64,000 bases of DNA from Prochlorococcus marinus str. MIT 9215 (GTDB taxonomy: Bacteria; Cyanobacteriota; Cyanobacteriia; PCC-6307; Cyanobiaceae), in NCBI RefSeq assembly GCF_000018065.1, contig NC_009840.1, positions 1,302,001 to 1,366,000 on the forward strand, given 5' to 3'. Below are positions 17,550 to 25,830 of the stretch, piece by piece. Each line of letters begins with the position of its first letter. Positions within the stretch are counted from its first letter, which is position 1. The position numbers and the translations under genes are program-made. The notes under the pieces were generated by a model. That model was not told the DNA's origin, ran no database searches, and saw only the letters and a program-made list of their open reading frames with translations.

Positions 17550-18989
17550 TTATTTTATTTGAGAAGCCGCTTGTTTATATGCGACCTCAACTACTTCGCT
17601 AAGAGTGGGATGAGTATGAACTTCTTTAGCTAATTCAATTACACCTTGATCCCTTGAAATAGCATTCGAAATTTCTTGAATTAAATCAGCTGCATGCAAC
17701 CCAAAGATATGAGCACCTAATACTTTTCCATTATCTTTATTGAAAATCAACTTTAGCAATCCATCACTCTCCAATTCAGCCAATGCTTTTGAATTAGCTT
17801 TAAAGAAACTCTTGACAACCCCCAAAGTAAAATTTTCTGCTGAAGATAACTCTTTAGCTTCAGCTTCAGAGAGACCTACTGAACTTATCTCTGGGTGAGT
17901 AAAGGTTGCTGCAGGGATACTTTTATAATTAATTTCGACATTACCGCCGCAAATATTATCAACAGCAATAGTACCCTGCGCTGCAGCTGTATGGGCAAGC
18001 ATTAGTTTGCCCGTTATATCTCCAACAGCCCAAATATTAGGTATTATTTCATCACCATTCTTAACTCTCATTTGATCATCTACAGGAATGAAACCTTTTA
18101 CTGTTTCGATCCCAACCGACTCAAGATTTAAGTTATTACTATTTGGACTTCTGCCAGTTGCAACTAATACAGCGTCAACTTCTAAAGTTTCTAAAACTTC
18201 CTTAGATTTTGCATCTGTAAGTTCTATCTTTACAGGGCATCCAGGTGTAATTTTTGTTGCAAAGACATTTGATTTTGTATCTATATCTCTTGCTTGAATA
18301 AGGTTCTTCTTTGCAATTTTAGTGATGTCTGGATCAAATGTTGGCATAATATTCTCTAATGCCTCGATCATGGTAACTTCACAACCAAGCGCAGTATAAA
18401 CATCCGCAAATTCTAGTCCTATATATCCGCTTCCAATAATTGCTATCCATCTTGGAAGCCACTCAAGTTTAACCGCATCATCACTAGTAAATACAGTCCT
18501 ATTATCCAAAGTTATTCCACGGGGCACAAAAGGAGAAGAACCAGTTGCTATAACAATATTCTTACATGTGAAAATTTTATCAATTCCGTTTTTATCTCTT
18601 ACACCTACTTTTTGATTTCCTTCAATTCTGCCAATGCCCAAAATAATTTCAACTCCACTCCTTTTAAGAGTTTTTGTTAAATTTTCTCTAACATTTAAAA
18701 CTAAATTATTTGCATGATCTGCAATTTTTGATCTCTCGAACCTTACTGGGGAAGCATGAATACCAAATTTAGCTAAATGTTCATAATCAGCTATTTCTCT
18801 AACTTTTCCACTCGCAGCCAAAAGAGCTTTAGATGGGACACAACCCTTGTTAACACAAGTTCCTCCCATATCAGATGATTCTACTATTGCGACTCTCAGT
18901 CCCTTACCAGCAGCATGTTTAGCGGCATCAAAACCTCCATATCCTGCTCCTATTACGATTAAATCAAAATCAAAAATTGAATCAGTCAC
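17550..18989 (-). CDS. lpdA: dihydrolipoamide dehydrogenase (E3)
   Basis: This FAD flavoenzyme reoxidises lipoamide in the pyruvate dehydrogenase and glycine cleavage complexes. The FAD-binding VIGAGYGGFDAAKHAA is N-terminal, the redox-active pair sits in GGTCVNKGCVPSKALL, the NAD-binding motif is IIGSGYIGLEFADVY, and the C-terminal acid-base His is in HTHPTLSEVVEVA. The length, 479 residues, is normal. The start is GTG at 18989, 7 bp after the SpoU methyltransferase gene. A likely minus-strand transcription unit is SpoU gene, lpdA, trpC. Its E1 alpha partner pdhA is at 7.9 kb. Confidence 0.96.
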   Translation of the reverse strand: MTDSIFDFDLIVIGAGYGGFDAAKHAAGKGLRVAIVESSDMGGTCVNKGCVPSKALLAASGKVREIADYEHLAKFGIHASPVRFERSKIADHANNLVLNVRENLTKTLKRSGVEIILGIGRIEGNQKVGVRDKNGIDKIFTCKNIVIATGSSPFVPRGITLDNRTVFTSDDAVKLEWLPRWIAIIGSGYIGLEFADVYTALGCEVTMIEALENIMPTFDPDITKIAKKNLIQARDIDTKSNVFATKITPGCPVKIELTDAKSKEVLETLEVDAVLVATGRSPNSNNLNLESVGIETVKGFIPVDDQMRVKNGDEIIPNIWAVGDITGKLMLAHTAAAQGTIAVDNICGGNVEINYKSIPAATFTHPEISSVGLSEAEAKELSSAENFTLGVVKSFFKANSKALAELESDGLLKLIFNKDNGKVLGAHIFGLHAADLIQEISNAISRDQGVIELAKEVHTHPTLSEVVEVAYKQAASQIK

Positions 18990-18996
18990 TTTTTAT

Positions 18997-19827
18997 TTAT
19001 TTATTAGAGGTGTATGCGACTCTTTTTCGTTCTAGTAATAACGGAACTGCAACACAAGCCACATTCAATGATTCTACAAGCTCACTATGCGGAATTGTAA
19101 TTGTTTCATTAAAAGCTTCTTGAATTTTTTTATGAATACCTTGACCTTCATTACCCAAAATTAATGCGGTACTTCTAGACCAATCGACTTCCCAATAAGG
19201 TTTAGAAGGTTTTTTTGAACTCTTATTATTACTACTAGTAGAGAAAATCTTAAATCCTACATTTGATAATTCAGACAAAGATTTAAGTAAAGAATTTAAT
19301 ATTTCTTCTTCAGTTCCATCGAATCTTAAAAATGGTAGATGAAAAACTGCACCAGAGGATGCCCTTAATACCTTTTGGCCTAATGGGTGCGCCCCTCCAG
19401 CTAAAAAAATCGCATCAACACCAGCAGCTAAAGCAGTTCTAAAAAGACTACCCATATTCCCAGGATCTTGAATCCTGTCGAGAACAAGAACAAAATCATC
19501 TTTTGTATCAAATTTATAATTAGGTATTGTTGAAATCTCTACTAAAGCGGCTATCCCATCTGGATTAATTGTTGAAATCGCAGATGCCAAGACTTCCTCT
19601 GTGACAATATTTATTAATGACTGATGAAATTTTCTGCTTAGATTTTGATTCTTTCTTAGCCATTTTTCGGTAACTAAAATTTTAGAGGGATTTTTCCCAG
19701 ACTTCAGCAATTCTTCAATTAGATGTGTACCTTCAATACAAAAAAAGTCTTGATGTTTTGGAGATGATCCTCTTTTAAATGTTCTAAATCTTTTAACTAG
19801 ATTATTGTTTTTACTAGTTATTTTCAA
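18997..19827 (-). CDS. TrmH/SpoU family RNA 2'-O-methyltransferase
   Basis: The protein combines an N-terminal RNA-binding substrate domain (SpoU_sub_bind-like, about 1-95) with a C-terminal SPOUT knot. The three SPOUT motifs are seen: DRIQDPGNMGSLFRTALAAG, LILGNEGQGIHKKI and SLNVACVAVPLLLE. It should methylate a ribose in rRNA or tRNA; RlmB- and TsnR-type functions cannot be separated by eye. The probable start is TTG at 19827 (MKITSKNNNLV). At 276 residues it is normal in size. It leads the likely SpoU gene-lpdA-trpC unit. Confidence 0.9.
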   Translation of the reverse strand: MKITSKNNNLVKRFRTFKRGSSPKHQDFFCIEGTHLIEELLKSGKNPSKILVTEKWLRKNQNLSRKFHQSLINIVTEEVLASAISTINPDGIAALVEISTIPNYKFDTKDDFVLVLDRIQDPGNMGSLFRTALAAGVDAIFLAGGAHPLGQKVLRASSGAVFHLPFLRFDGTEEEILNSLLKSLSELSNVGFKIFSTSSNNKSSKKPSKPYWEVDWSRSTALILGNEGQGIHKKIQEAFNETITIPHSELVESLNVACVAVPLLLERKRVAYTSNK

Positions 19828-20033
19828 AAAAGTATTTTCTATGAGTAATTTGAAAAATTCGTTATCAACTACATTTTAGTAACATTAATCTCTTAATCAA
19901 TTATTTATTAAATTTTCATGTCCCAAGAAATCAAAAAAAATATATTTTCACCTTTAATTAATATTCATGAGTTTACATAGGGTGGACTTACAAGTTTTCC
20001 TTTGTCATGATGAATCTAATAAATTAACCCTTA

Positions 20034-21404
20034 ATGATTTGCGTAAGCAATAAGAAGTCATATCTTAAATCGCAAAATTTAAAGATTTTTGGCCAAGGCA
20101 AATTAAGTGGAATAGTTGAGATAAGTGGTGCGAAGAATTCGGCCTTAGTTTTGATGGCTGCATCATTACTAACTAATGAAAGAATAGTTCTTCAGAATGT
20201 ACCTCGTCTTACTGATATTGAAAAAATGGGGAATATCCTAAAGAGTTTAAGTATTAAATTAATACAAAAAAACAATCGCTTAGAGATAGATCCAAAAAAT
20301 ATTTCTATTAAAGATCTTCCATATGAGCTTGTTAATGGACTAAGAGCTAGTTTCTTTTGTATAGGTGCATTATTAAGCAAATATGGAGAAGCGAAAGTCC
20401 CCTTACCTGGAGGATGCGATATTGGTTCAAGGCCCATAGATGAGCACATAAATGGACTTCAAGCCCTAGGAGCGGAAATTATTATTGAAGAAGGAATTGT
20501 CAAAGCAAAAATAAAGGACAAAGCTAATAAACTGCATGGTACCCATATCAAATTAAAATGCCCAAGTGTAGGAGCTACTGAAACTTTAATAATGGCCGCA
20601 TCATTAGCGGAGGGAAGAACTACGATTGAGAATGCTGCAAGAGAACCTGAAATTCAGGATTTATGCCAAATGTTAAATAAAATGGGTGCAAAAATTTACG
20701 ACTCTGGCAAAGAAAAAATAATTATTGATGGTGTTAATGAGCTGTGTGGTTGTACTCATAAAGTAATTCCAGATCGAATAGAAGCTGGCACTTTTTTAAT
20801 AGCGGCTGCTGCGACTTCCTCTTCGATAACAATTTCCCCTGTAATTCCTTGTCATCTTGAAGCTGTCACAAATAAGCTTCAAGAGAGTGGAAGTAAAATT
20901 ACGATTAAAGGTAATTCAATTACAATCAAGGGTAAAGAGATCAAAGGGGTAGATATTCAAACCGCTCCTTTCCCCGGATTTCCAACTGATTTGCAAGCAC
21001 CATTTACAACTTTAATGGCAATCGCCAATGGTGAATCAAAGATAACTGAAATAATTTTCGAAAACAGAATGAACCATGTTCATTTACTTAATAAAATGGG
21101 TGCAAATATAAAATTAAATAAAAATACAGCTTATATCAAAGGTGTTAAATCACTAAAAGGTATGGATTTAGTTGGATCTGATTTGAGGTCTTCAGCCGCA
21201 TTAATAATTGCTGGAATTGCAGCTAAAGGAACTAGTAAAATCTATGGTTTAGAGCATTTGGATAGAGGTTATGAAAATTTTGAATCAAAATTAAAAATAT
21301 TGGGTATAAAAATAACTAGAGAATTTGGCAAAAAAACTTTGATAAACAAAGATTTCAAGAGTAGTTCAGACCTTGCAGATATTCCTCGATATAAAGCTGC
21401 CTAA
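20034..21404 (+). CDS. murA: UDP-N-acetylglucosamine 1-carboxyvinyltransferase
   Basis: MurA performs the first committed step of peptidoglycan synthesis, moving enolpyruvate from PEP to UDP-GlcNAc. Characteristic segments are LSGIVEISGAKNSALVLMAA at the N terminus, the loop LPGGCDIGSRPIDEHINGLQ with the catalytic fosfomycin-target Cys, DRIEAGTFLIAAAAT, and FPTDLQAPF. The 456-residue length includes a short N-terminal lead (MICVSNKKSYLKSQN). The start is the ATG at 20034. It is preceded by a 206-bp gap that must hold its promoter. The presence of Cys rather than Asp in the loop predicts fosfomycin sensitivity of the enzyme. Confidence 0.96.
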   Translation: MICVSNKKSYLKSQNLKIFGQGKLSGIVEISGAKNSALVLMAASLLTNERIVLQNVPRLTDIEKMGNILKSLSIKLIQKNNRLEIDPKNISIKDLPYELVNGLRASFFCIGALLSKYGEAKVPLPGGCDIGSRPIDEHINGLQALGAEIIIEEGIVKAKIKDKANKLHGTHIKLKCPSVGATETLIMAASLAEGRTTIENAAREPEIQDLCQMLNKMGAKIYDSGKEKIIIDGVNELCGCTHKVIPDRIEAGTFLIAAAATSSSITISPVIPCHLEAVTNKLQESGSKITIKGNSITIKGKEIKGVDIQTAPFPGFPTDLQAPFTTLMAIANGESKITEIIFENRMNHVHLLNKMGANIKLNKNTAYIKGVKSLKGMDLVGSDLRSSAALIIAGIAAKGTSKIYGLEHLDRGYENFESKLKILGIKITREFGKKTLINKDFKSSSDLADIPRYKAA

Positions 21405-21434
21405 AAAAAAAAGGATGAGAATTAGTAAATTATT

Positions 21435-21551
21435 TTAAATGTACGCAATATTGATAAGTGAAATACATCCTAAAAATAAGAGGAATAGTACTAAGAAGCG
21501 ACTTGACCAAATTTTATTTAAACCATTAAATTTGGAATCATTTATACCCAT
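21435..21551 (-). CDS. small membrane protein, 38 aa, hypothetical
   Basis: A short minus-strand frame encodes a 38-residue peptide starting MGINDSKFNGLNKIWSS, followed by one hydrophobic segment (FLVLFLLFLGCISLINIAYI) to the C terminus. This is the layout of small single-span thylakoid or cytoplasmic-membrane subunits, but I cannot match it to a named photosystem, cytochrome b6f or NDH subunit. Its ATG (21551-21549) lies inside the end of the upstream small gene, giving a 10-bp overlap that suggests translational coupling. It converges on murA, 30 bp away. Support comes from the overlap, start, stop and hydrophobic pattern only. Confidence 0.5.
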   Translation of the reverse strand: MGINDSKFNGLNKIWSSRFLVLFLLFLGCISLINIAYI

Positions 21552-21649
21552 GTTCCACCATTAGAACCGATTGCTGTCATTATAGTTACTGCAACAAAAA
21601 GATAGGGAACAAATTTAAAAGAAATTTTTTTTGCTTTAATTTTAGACAT
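21542..21649 (-). CDS. small membrane protein, 35 aa, hypothetical
   Basis: This minus-strand frame encodes a 35-residue peptide with a basic start (MSKIKAKKISFKF), one hydrophobic segment (VPYLFVAVTIMTAIG) and a short polar end (SNGGTWV). The positive N terminus and single membrane span suggest insertion with the N terminus in the cytoplasm. I do not recognise the family. It overlaps the next small gene by 10 bp, so the two look like a two-gene unit. It lies in the gap between murA and tRNA-Leu. The size is below usual gene-calling limits; comparison across strains would be decisive. Confidence 0.5.
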   Translation of the reverse strand: MSKIKAKKISFKFVPYLFVAVTIMTAIGSNGGTWV

Positions 21650-21727
21650 TTAATTTTTATTTTTAATATAACACAATATTACTGATCATGAAGCTATATT
21701 CTTAAAAATAGATCTTTTTTTGATTTT

Positions 21728-21747
21728 ATGATACAAAAATGTATCAT
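21728..21747. promoter_or_regulatory. perfect 8-bp inverted repeat, possible operator
   Basis: The arms ATGATACA and TGTATCAT are exact reverse complements separated by AAAA. The element lies 79 bp upstream of the small-gene pair (minus strand) and about 190 bp upstream of tRNA-Leu (plus strand). There is no T-tract that would make it a typical terminator. It may bind a dimeric regulator; it does not match the NtcA consensus (GTA-N8-TAC). Binding is unproven. Confidence 0.4.
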
Positions 21748-21897
21748 TACTGTTAAAAAAACATTTTTGTTTCATTTATTTTCAGCAAATTCAATAAATT
21801 TAGTTCTATGTTTTTATTTAAAAAATTTAATCAATACCTCAAGATGACTTTTTTACTAATTCTTAACCACAAATCGCGTAGTCAATAGAATGAATTT

Positions 21898-21906
21898 TGT
21901 TATAAT
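21898..21906 (+). promoter_or_regulatory. extended -10 promoter for tRNA-Leu
   Basis: TGTTATAAT matches the extended -10 form TGnTATAAT. It sits 30 bp before the mature 5' end of tRNA-Leu, which would give a short precursor leader. No good -35 box is evident, as is acceptable for extended -10 promoters. Confidence 0.5.
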
Positions 21907-21935
21907 AAAAAAGTTCATTATTTTTCAAAAGCCTT

Positions 21936-22017
21936 GGGAGCGTGGTGGAATTGGTAGACGCACCGCACTCAAAATGCGGCACCTTCGGGTATGTCGGTTC
22001 AAGTCCGACCGCTCCCA
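21936..22017 (+). tRNA. tRNA-Leu (anticodon CAA)
   Basis: A complete class II tRNA is present. The acceptor arms GGGAGCG and CGCTCCC pair, with discriminator A at 22017. The D-arm contains GGTGGAATTGGTAGAC, the anticodon stem CCGCA/TGCGG encloses the loop CTCAAAA with anticodon CAA, a variable arm is present, and the T-loop is GTTCAAGTC. The CCA end is not encoded. The argD start codon follows after only 5 bases. Confidence 0.97.
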
Positions 22018-22022
22018 CTTTG

Positions 22023-23198
22023 ATGAATACGTATAGTAGATTCGATATATCTTTTAAAAAAGGGAAAGGTTGTTGGCTTTGGGATAAAAAAGGTAAAAAA
22101 TATCTTGATGCAGTCGCAGGGATAGCAACTTGCAGTCTTGGTCACAGCAATAGAATTTTAAGGAGAAAACTATCAGCTCAACTAAAAAAGATTCAACACA
22201 TTTCAAATCTCTATAACATTGAAGAACAAGAGCAGTTAAGTAGAAAATTAACAAATATTAGTTGCGCTGAAAGCGTTTTTTTCTGCAACAGTGGAGCAGA
22301 AGCAAATGAATCAGCTATTAAATTAATTAAGAAATTTGGGAATAAAACAAATGAAGGTAAAGAATCAATTATTCTCGCAGCAGAATCCAGCTTTCACGGT
22401 AGAACCTTGGCATCCTTGAGTGCGACTGGTCAGCCCAAATATCAAAAAGGTTTCGAACCAATGGTGAAAGGGTTTAAGTTTTTTGAATTTAACAAGTTTG
22501 ATTCGGTAAAAAAATTGTTTGAAGATTGTGAAAATAATAATCAAAAGATTTCTGGTGTATTAGTTGAACCAATACAAGGAGAAGGTGGCGTAATCCCTGG
22601 TAATAAAATATTTTTTAAAAGCCTAAAAGATATTTGTGATAAATATAATTCTCTTCTCATTTTAGATGAGGTCCAAAGTGGAGTAGGTCGAACTGGAAAA
22701 ATGTGGGGTTATGAGAATTTAGGAATTGAACCTGACGGATTCACCCTTGCGAAAGGATTAGGTGGAGGTCATGCAATTGGAGCATTATTGGTAAAAGGGA
22801 AAGCTAACATTTTTACTCCAGGAGATCACGCAAGTACTTTTGGCGGAAACCCATTCGCCTGTAAGGCTGCCTTAACTGTATTAGAAGAAATAGATAGAAG
22901 GAATCTTGTCAAGAATGTTTATCTAAGAGGGGAACAATTAAGAGCTGGGTTCGAAGAATTGTCAAAAAAATTTCCAAATATTATTAAAGGTAAAAGAGGC
23001 CTGGGTTTAATACAAGGTCTAGTTATCAATGAAGATTATGCTGATGCAAAAAAAATCACATTAAAAGCTTTTGATAAGGGATTACTTGTAGTTCCTGCAG
23101 GAGGAAACGTCGTTAGGATTGTTCCACCATTAGTTATATCGCAAAGAGAAATTAATATTCTTTTGGATAGACTAAATTCAATTTTTGATGAATTATAG
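22023..23198 (+). CDS. argD: acetylornithine aminotransferase
   Basis: This PLP enzyme makes N-acetylornithine in arginine synthesis. Class III aminotransferase motifs are FCNSGAEANESAIKL, SFHGRTLASLSATGQP, LILDEVQSGVGRTG and the lysine-bearing TLAKGLGGGHAIGALLV. A longer open frame begins at 21942, but its first 26 residues are simply the translated tRNA-Leu gene. The real start is the ATG at 22023 (MNTYSRFDISFKKG), giving 391 residues, the normal length. The 5-bp distance to the tRNA leaves no ribosome binding site outside the tRNA, so argD is probably co-transcribed with it and released by tRNA 3' processing. Confidence 0.96.
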   Translation: MNTYSRFDISFKKGKGCWLWDKKGKKYLDAVAGIATCSLGHSNRILRRKLSAQLKKIQHISNLYNIEEQEQLSRKLTNISCAESVFFCNSGAEANESAIKLIKKFGNKTNEGKESIILAAESSFHGRTLASLSATGQPKYQKGFEPMVKGFKFFEFNKFDSVKKLFEDCENNNQKISGVLVEPIQGEGGVIPGNKIFFKSLKDICDKYNSLLILDEVQSGVGRTGKMWGYENLGIEPDGFTLAKGLGGGHAIGALLVKGKANIFTPGDHASTFGGNPFACKAALTVLEEIDRRNLVKNVYLRGEQLRAGFEELSKKFPNIIKGKRGLGLIQGLVINEDYADAKKITLKAFDKGLLVVPAGGNVVRIVPPLVISQREINILLDRLNSIFDEL

Positions 23199-23209
23199 CG
23201 TTTAAAATC

Positions 23210-24442
23210 TTGAAAAATAAAAATTTAAAAATTTTTGAATTATTATCCCCCAAATATGAAAGGGATAATATCAAGTTAGGTTTATTTAGAATTAAAAAAG
23301 CACTTCAAGAACTTGGTAATCCTTGCATAAATATTCCTGCAATACAAATTATTGGAACGAATGGGAAAGGATCAATCGCGGCATATTTAGAAAGTATACT
23401 TTTTGAAGCAAAAAAGAAATTTGGTGTGACTACTTCTCCTCATCTTTTTGATATATGTGAGAGGATTAGAGTTAATAAAAAAAATATTAATAAAACTGAT
23501 TTTGAAAAAATCTATACGTCAATAGAAAAAAATTTTTCGAAATATGAATTAACTCCTTTTGAAAAAATTTTCTGCTGCGCACTAAATTTTTTTGATATTG
23601 AAAAAGTTGAATTGCTCATTCTTGAAGCTGGATTAGGAGGACGATTAGACGCGACTACAGCCCATAAATTAAGACCAATAATTGCTATTGGGAATATTGG
23701 CTTAGACCATGAAGAATTCCTTGGAGATACGATTGAAAAAATTGCACAGGAAAAATTAGCAGTCATTGAAAAAAACTCAATTGTTATTTCATGCAATCAA
23801 AACAGTAAAGTTAAAGATTTAATAAAAAAAAAAGTGGAAGAGGTTGGAGCAGAAATTATCTGGAAAGATTCAACTTCAAAAAGCTATGAGCTTGGTTTAA
23901 AAGGAATTTTCCAAAAGCAAAATGCTTCAGTCGCCGTTGGAGCAATTGAAGCTCTTAATAAGATGGGATTTAATATTAAAGAAAAATATATATCTGAAGG
24001 TCTAAAAAAAACAACTTGGAATGGAAGGCTAGAATTAATAGATTATTCAAACAAAAAAATTCTTGTAGATTGTGCGCATAATTATCCTGCAGCAAAAGCA
24101 CTCTCAATCGAGCGAAGCAATTGGGAAAATGAAGAAGAGGGAATTTATTGGATTTTAGGTGTTCAAAGACAAAAAGATATTAACGCAATATTAAAAACAC
24201 TTTTAAGAAGAAGTGATCACTTATTACTTGTGCCTGTTCCGAATCAAACTAGTTGGCAGTTAAAAGATATCTCCCTAATTAAGGAAATTGGCTTTCAAAA
24301 CATAATTGAGTTTGAGAAATTTGAATTTGCCATTGAGTATTTATTTAACCTTAAAAAATGGCCCACTAATCATCCTGTTTTAACAGGTTCTATTTTTTTA
24401 GTAGCTGAATTTATTAAATTTGCAAATAAACAGGAAAATTAA
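23210..24442 (+). CDS. folC: folylpolyglutamate synthase / dihydrofolate synthase
   Basis: FolC attaches glutamates to folates and, in many bacteria, also makes dihydrofolate from dihydropteroate. The Mur-ligase-like ATP loop is IIGTNGKGSIAAYLESIL, followed by TSPHLFDICERI, GLGGRLDATTA and the C-terminal DCAHNYPAAKAL. The length, 410 residues, is normal. The start appears to be TTG at 23210, 11 bp after argD, so the two are likely co-transcribed. Its 3' end overlaps the convergent FAD oxidase gene by 4 bp. Confidence 0.93.
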   Translation: MKNKNLKIFELLSPKYERDNIKLGLFRIKKALQELGNPCINIPAIQIIGTNGKGSIAAYLESILFEAKKKFGVTTSPHLFDICERIRVNKKNINKTDFEKIYTSIEKNFSKYELTPFEKIFCCALNFFDIEKVELLILEAGLGGRLDATTAHKLRPIIAIGNIGLDHEEFLGDTIEKIAQEKLAVIEKNSIVISCNQNSKVKDLIKKKVEEVGAEIIWKDSTSKSYELGLKGIFQKQNASVAVGAIEALNKMGFNIKEKYISEGLKKTTWNGRLELIDYSNKKILVDCAHNYPAAKALSIERSNWENEEEGIYWILGVQRQKDINAILKTLLRRSDHLLLVPVPNQTSWQLKDISLIKEIGFQNIIEFEKFEFAIEYLFNLKKWPTNHPVLTGSIFLVAEFIKFANKQEN

Positions 24443-25794
24443 ATATTAAATTGTTCCTTAATTAACCAGCCCTCTAATTTCCCAGGGTTTAATAGCCCTT
24501 TAGGATCAAATTTTAATTTCGCTTTTACTTGATCAGCATCCACAACTCCTAGGCCTCCGCCTTCGACAGTTAAAACATGAGGATTAAAAATAAACGCACC
24601 AAGTTTCTTACAATCTTCTATTATGTCATTTAATTCTTCTGCTCCATTCCACTTTAATACCGGCAAAGCAGCTAATCGTGGTGATCCTTGCTGAGAAACA
24701 GCTTCTAAATGCCAAAGAATTTTTTTATCCCATTTTTTTCTCAAAAAATTAATTAATTCAAATTCATTATTCAGTGGCAAAAGCATCTGTAAATATGTCC
24801 AATTTTTATCTCTAGACCTCATATGAAGAGTTGTATGATTCCATACGACTTCAGAAATTCCATTGACGAGTTTTTCTTCTTCCCCAAGGAGTGTAAATTC
24901 AACGTTGAATTTTTTACAAATCAGCTCTATCGTTTTTATTCCTCCAAGAGTAGATTGAATTAATATTTTGTGACTTCTAGATTTACTTTTCAACCATAGT
25001 GGCATTTGATCTACAATTTCTTTTTCAAGAATTGCTCCCAATTTAAGATCGATTGCGGAGCTTGTTAGAGTTTTTAGTATCTCTATTGTTTTTTCAAATT
25101 CAATACAGTCGATAACCATTGAATGCCATCTACGTTTGATGTCAGTAGCAAGTAATAAAGAAGTAATGATTCCATTAGTCCCATATGCATGATTTAAAGG
25201 TTCGGATTCTTCAGCATCAAATTTTAGCAATTCAGGTTTTTTATTAATCGTCACTGCTTCTAAGCCTAAAAGATTGCCAGGATCTCTTAAGAATCCCCAC
25301 CTTACCGATCCAATACCTCCAGATCCACCTGCAATAAACCCCCCAATCGTAGCGGTTTTCCAAGTACTTGGAAGCAACCTTAATTCTCTCCCATACTTCT
25401 CTAATTTTTTGTTTAAATCTCCCATTAAACAGCCAGATTGTACTTTTACAAAACCTGTATCAGGATCAAAATCCTCTAGATTATTAAAGCGACTCATCTG
25501 CATTACAACTCCCTTAAACAAAGGGACTGCTTGTCCATAATTACCTGTACCTGATCCCCTTAAAGTAAGTGGGATACCAAATTGCCAACAAATTTCTGCT
25601 ACTTTCTTCACTGCATTATGATCACTAGGCCTTACCACAAAATCAGCAATACATCCGTTTAATTTTTCAGTAAGGATTGGAGAATAGTTATAGAAATCTT
25701 TTGAAAGTCTTTTTATATCGGATTGGCTTTCAATAACTTCTAAGTTATTTACTTTCCTAAATTTATCTAATAGTTCTAGATTATTCGATGGCAT
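24439..25794 (-). CDS. FAD-binding oxidase/dehydrogenase (GlcD-like, VAO/PCMH family)
   Basis: The N-terminal PCMH-type FAD domain (about 45-220) shows LTLRGSGTGNYGQAVPLFKG and GGFIAGGSGGIGSVRWGFLR; the C terminus ends with the VAO-family signature FDPKGLLNPGKLEG. This matches FAD-linked oxidases of the glycolate oxidase GlcD / D-lactate dehydrogenase group. The substrate cannot be read from sequence. A single 451-residue protein without an adjacent GlcE/GlcF or iron-sulfur partner argues against a classical three-subunit glycolate oxidase. It lies 36 bp downstream of the amidohydrolase gene on the same strand, suggesting a shared transcript. The ATG start is at 25794. Confidence 0.85.
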   Translation of the reverse strand: MPSNNLELLDKFRKVNNLEVIESQSDIKRLSKDFYNYSPILTEKLNGCIADFVVRPSDHNAVKKVAEICWQFGIPLTLRGSGTGNYGQAVPLFKGVVMQMSRFNNLEDFDPDTGFVKVQSGCLMGDLNKKLEKYGRELRLLPSTWKTATIGGFIAGGSGGIGSVRWGFLRDPGNLLGLEAVTINKKPELLKFDAEESEPLNHAYGTNGIITSLLLATDIKRRWHSMVIDCIEFEKTIEILKTLTSSAIDLKLGAILEKEIVDQMPLWLKSKSRSHKILIQSTLGGIKTIELICKKFNVEFTLLGEEEKLVNGISEVVWNHTTLHMRSRDKNWTYLQMLLPLNNEFELINFLRKKWDKKILWHLEAVSQQGSPRLAALPVLKWNGAEELNDIIEDCKKLGAFIFNPHVLTVEGGGLGVVDADQVKAKLKFDPKGLLNPGKLEGWLIKEQFNI

Positions 25795-25830
25795 TAATTA
25801 AATTTTTCACTGCCTACATAAAATAGTCGA

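Noticed and set aside
21942..22022. N-terminal extension of argD, 27 residues
   Set aside because: It is the translation of tRNA-Leu (MVELVDAPHSK...), a common false start. The ATG at 22023 gives the normal length.
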